64,000 nucleotides of DNA from the NCBI GenBank assembly GCA_947501615.1, contig CANMWK010000012.1, positions 112,173 to 176,172 of the forward strand. Reading direction: 5' to 3'. Both the position numbers and the translations under genes were made by a program. Below are positions 62,601 to 64,000 of this stretch, one piece after another. Every line of letters starts with the position of its first letter. Position 1 is the stretch's first letter. This stretch comes from an uncultured Tenacibaculum sp. GTDB taxonomy: Bacteria > Bacteroidota > Bacteroidia > Flavobacteriales > Flavobacteriaceae. The notes beneath the pieces were generated by a model, which saw nothing but the letters and a program-made list of their open reading frames with translations, made no database searches and was not told the origin of the DNA.

Positions 62601-64000
62601 CTTTTTCAAGTAGCTGCTGGTGAATTCTATGAAATTGACTTATTCACAGGAGCTTCTGTTCAGCAAACAGTCACAAATGAAGTATACTCAACTTCTAATG
62701 CATACGGATACAATGAAAACGATGGTCTTAGTTATTCTGTAGTAGGTCAAGATAAAGTTATCATTTCCGAAATAGTAGAAACTGTCGCTGGTTTTGAATT
62801 TACCAATCATTTAGTTGGACCAATAATAGGTATTCCTACAGCAGGAAAACTATATGTTGCAGGAGATGTTTCCGACAATAAACTATATGTAAAGTCAGTT
62901 GTAGATTCAGAAATTCATGAAGTAGATATAGACCCAACTTCGCCTACCTATTTAACGGTTACCAATACCATTACAATTAGTCCTACTCTCAGTGTTCAAA
63001 CTGCTGATATAGTTGTAAATGATGATACCGTATTTTTAGTTGGAATTAATCAAGTTGCGTATTCTGTAGATTTAACTACAGGGGCACTCACTACTTTAGG
63101 TGCTGTTCCTTATCCTGTTGGTACTGGTTCGGTGTCTGATATATTTGGTGCTATGTTTATGGATGCAGATGAATTCATTTATGGTGTTCAAAATAATACA
63201 GGAATTGTTTATAGAATGGATTTAAATGTTTCTCCACCAACTATTGTAGAATTTTCAACAAGTGTCCCGACGGCTACTAACGACGGATTTAACTGTAAAA
63301 ATGCTCGTGTTAATTTAGATTATGGAGACGCACCAGATTCATACGGAACAGTATTAGTTGCCAGTGGGGTTGGAGGGCCAAGACATTTAATAAACAATTA
63401 CGATGAGGTAAACAATACCTCAAGTTTATCATTAGGAAGTACCGTAGATTCTGAGACAGATGGATTTGATAGTTTGGCTATTGGCGATAACAATAATGGA
63501 ATAAATGATGAAGATGCTTTAGTTTTAGTTCCAGATATTGATCTAAACTCAAGTAGTTATACTTTAAATATTCCCTACGTAAATACAACAGGAACTGATG
63601 CTACTATTTATGCTTGGATAGATTTTGATGGGAATGGAACTTTTGATGATAATGAAGAATTTGCAAGTGCTGTAGTTACTTCAGGTGGAACTTCAGCTTT
63701 ATTAACTTGGTCTTCTTTTCCTGCGGATATTACCTCAGGAACAACATATATGCGATTTCGTATTACATCAGATGCATTAACAGATACAACTTCTGGAGGA
63801 ATAGATGATAGGGCTCTTGGTCCTGCAAATGATGGAGAAGTGGAAGATTATGAAGTTGAGATAATAGATTGTTCAGGTATAGTTCCAACTGTAGGAGCAG
63901 TAACACAACCTACATGTACAACGCCTACGGGAAGTTTTCAAATCACAGGTTTTGATTCAGGAGATACTTATACATTTTCACCAAGTGTGGTCAATATTTC
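59670..64000 (+). CDS. Giant secreted adhesin with LamG, propeller-like and GEVED modules, partial
   Basis: Open frame of at least 1443 codons running off the right edge, start ATG at 59670 with a hydrophobic signal (ISIFIKIFLISICLVFLSFS). Two tandem units of 660 residues (period 1980 bases; GCTGT at 59934 and 61914): a LamG/concanavalin-like domain (SLVFDGTTEMGFQ, FGRAFRNxSVGFWIKPD, DWHHIAFTFNNGR), a propeller-like part (GDVYGNKLYVKT), and a GEVED domain (DFGDAPDSYG, then GEVEDYTVRI). A third, different repeat type begins at about 63880 (PTVGAVTQPTCTTPTGSFQI), as in SprB-like adhesins. Substrate of type IX secretion together with the PorP/SprF gene upstream; surface adhesion or gliding is the probable role. 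Confidence 0.93.
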   Translation, partial: MTNKTISIFIKIFLISICLVFLSFSSIPERFISRNLRSVSKTILRKNRDVSSVKSKELNKDFNFSDNSNNFFLISTCLENTIETTNTEAVFSFDNITDDEDGTNNPDVTTSITFDTDNIAGGSSLVFDGTTEMGFQPSAAADTFGRAFRNVSVGFWIKPDAAIPTTNEVLYEEGGGNRGFIIYREVTTGNIVTRIRNGVRSVIIADFAYPADNDWHHIAFTFNNGRGVTYLDGEIGGDVTVSTTQMPAHLNASGFGNVYGSSHIASDFSTNFGGYQGKMDEAFYSYNTIRGGQILQYIQCLKGSAIGDSNPILCPDVAFQTNSGEYYSIDLASGETIQQTVTNTVFTNTFAAGFNENDGLIYSLTGDQITITEIEETAPKTYEFTNHKAGPVVGLPPGVNYVAGDVYGNKLYVKTTSLRAIYEIDIDNTSPTYLTLTNTILLSNNIAIGDFVVSNGTLYTVAEDGNAYTIDLTTGNVTSLRRVSGVAPPLAGMFMDGEGFIYAVNNTTGIIYRLDVSGAFPKVVEFSNTITMGPNDGIFCKSNIFNFDFGDAPDSYGITLVNSGNGGPRHLITNYDAINYTSDLNLGATIDRETDGFVSLASGDNNDETVDEDALTTIQDIDINGTTHSITIPYVNNTGSDATIYAWIDFDRNGTFDDNEEFTSVTASSGATSAILNWTFPSDITLGNTYMRFRITSDALTDTTSGNTDDRALGFASNGEVEDYTVRIDGGGNISTCLIDYIRVDNTEAVYSFDNTTDDEDGTNNPDVTSSITFDTDNIAGGNSLVFDGTTEMGFQHSTTTETFGRAFRNLSVGFWIKPDSNTPTTNQMLYEEGGNGAGLAIFRAITTGNITVRIRNGATSALVADFEYPTDSEWHHIAFTFNNGRCLSYLDGELEGEVTVSSTQIPAHLDDSGFGGIYGGLHAAMDVTTPFGGYEGKMDEAFYGYNTFSGGQILQYVQCTTGTVIGDSNPTLCATALFQVAAGEFYEIDLFTGASVQQTVTNEVYSTSNAYGYNENDGLSYSVVGQDKVIISEIVETVAGFEFTNHLVGPIIGIPTAGKLYVAGDVSDNKLYVKSVVDSEIHEVDIDPTSPTYLTVTNTITISPTLSVQTADIVVNDDTVFLVGINQVAYSVDLTTGALTTLGAVPYPVGTGSVSDIFGAMFMDADEFIYGVQNNTGIVYRMDLNVSPPTIVEFSTSVPTATNDGFNCKNARVNLDYGDAPDSYGTVLVASGVGGPRHLINNYDEVNNTSSLSLGSTVDSETDGFDSLAIGDNNNGINDEDALVLVPDIDLNSSSYTLNIPYVNTTGTDATIYAWIDFDGNGTFDDNEEFASAVVTSGGTSALLTWSSFPADITSGTTYMRFRITSDALTDTTSGGIDDRALGPANDGEVEDYEVEIIDCSGIVPTVGAVTQPTCTTPTGSFQITGFDSGDTYTFSPSVVNI

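Noticed and set aside
1..64000. CRISPR array or ribosomal RNA
   Set aside because: No regularly spaced short repeats and no rRNA-like sequence were seen.

Overview
The window looks like a chromosome segment of a marine Flavobacteriaceae bacterium, probably Tenacibaculum or a close relative (inference). The DNA is very AT-rich, promoters carry the Bacteroidetes TAnnTTTG element, the cbb3 oxidase has a fused CcoN-CcoO, and there are type IX secretion (PorP/SprF) genes and a cadaverine-hydroxamate siderophore locus of the bisucaberin/desferrioxamine type.

Layout. 1-3084: right end of a CTnDOT-like integrative conjugative element (DUF3945 protein, excisionase-like HTH protein, RteC). It ends in a 3' fragment of initiator tRNA-fMet, the probable attachment site. 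3164-24861: a low-oxygen respiration and stress block. It holds four tandem-UspA proteins, three small TerB-like paralogues, CBS proteins, a soluble PAS histidine kinase, a response regulator fused to a Crp/Fnr regulator, ccoI-hemN, ccoS-ccoNO-ccoQ-ccoP-ccoG-ccoH-tauE, and a site-2 protease. A second tRNA-fMet 3' fragment lies at 25131. 25277-31839: a mosaic of accessory genes (arylamine N-acetyltransferase, GNAT-SnoaL fusion, a Crp/Fnr gene without a normal start, hydrolase, AraC, DUF998) and a pseudogene.

32059-51101: the siderophore island. It contains lysine decarboxylase, N-hydroxylase, exporter, an acyltransferase-NIS synthetase fusion, a second stand-alone acyltransferase and NIS synthetase, nitroreductase, and a tail of membrane and secreted modifying enzymes. 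An AraC regulator, a TonB-dependent receptor and a PepSY membrane reductase-like protein follow. 51321-54923: exported proteins, including a tail-collar protein and a DUF1036-caspase. 55114-64000: a membrane-anchored HTH regulator, PorP/SprF, an OmpA/PD40 protein and the start of a giant repetitive adhesin (LamG, propeller-like and GEVED modules, 660-residue repeats).

Main discovery. From 4 kb to 31 kb there are twelve FNR-type palindromes (TGAnnnnnnTCA, mostly TGATnnnnATCA). They serve thirteen promoter-like arrangements, and in every one the distance from the first base of the palindrome to the last base of the -7 element is exactly 43 bp. This is class II activator geometry adapted to the Bacteroidetes promoter. 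It links the cbb3 genes, the Usp/TerB/CBS genes and the sensor-regulator pair into one local regulon. One palindrome sits symmetrically between two divergent -7 elements and would autoregulate the sensor-regulator operon. The PAS domain has the histidine and arginine spacing of heme-binding FixL, so a fused FixL-FixJ/K-type oxygen circuit is a reasonable hypothesis.
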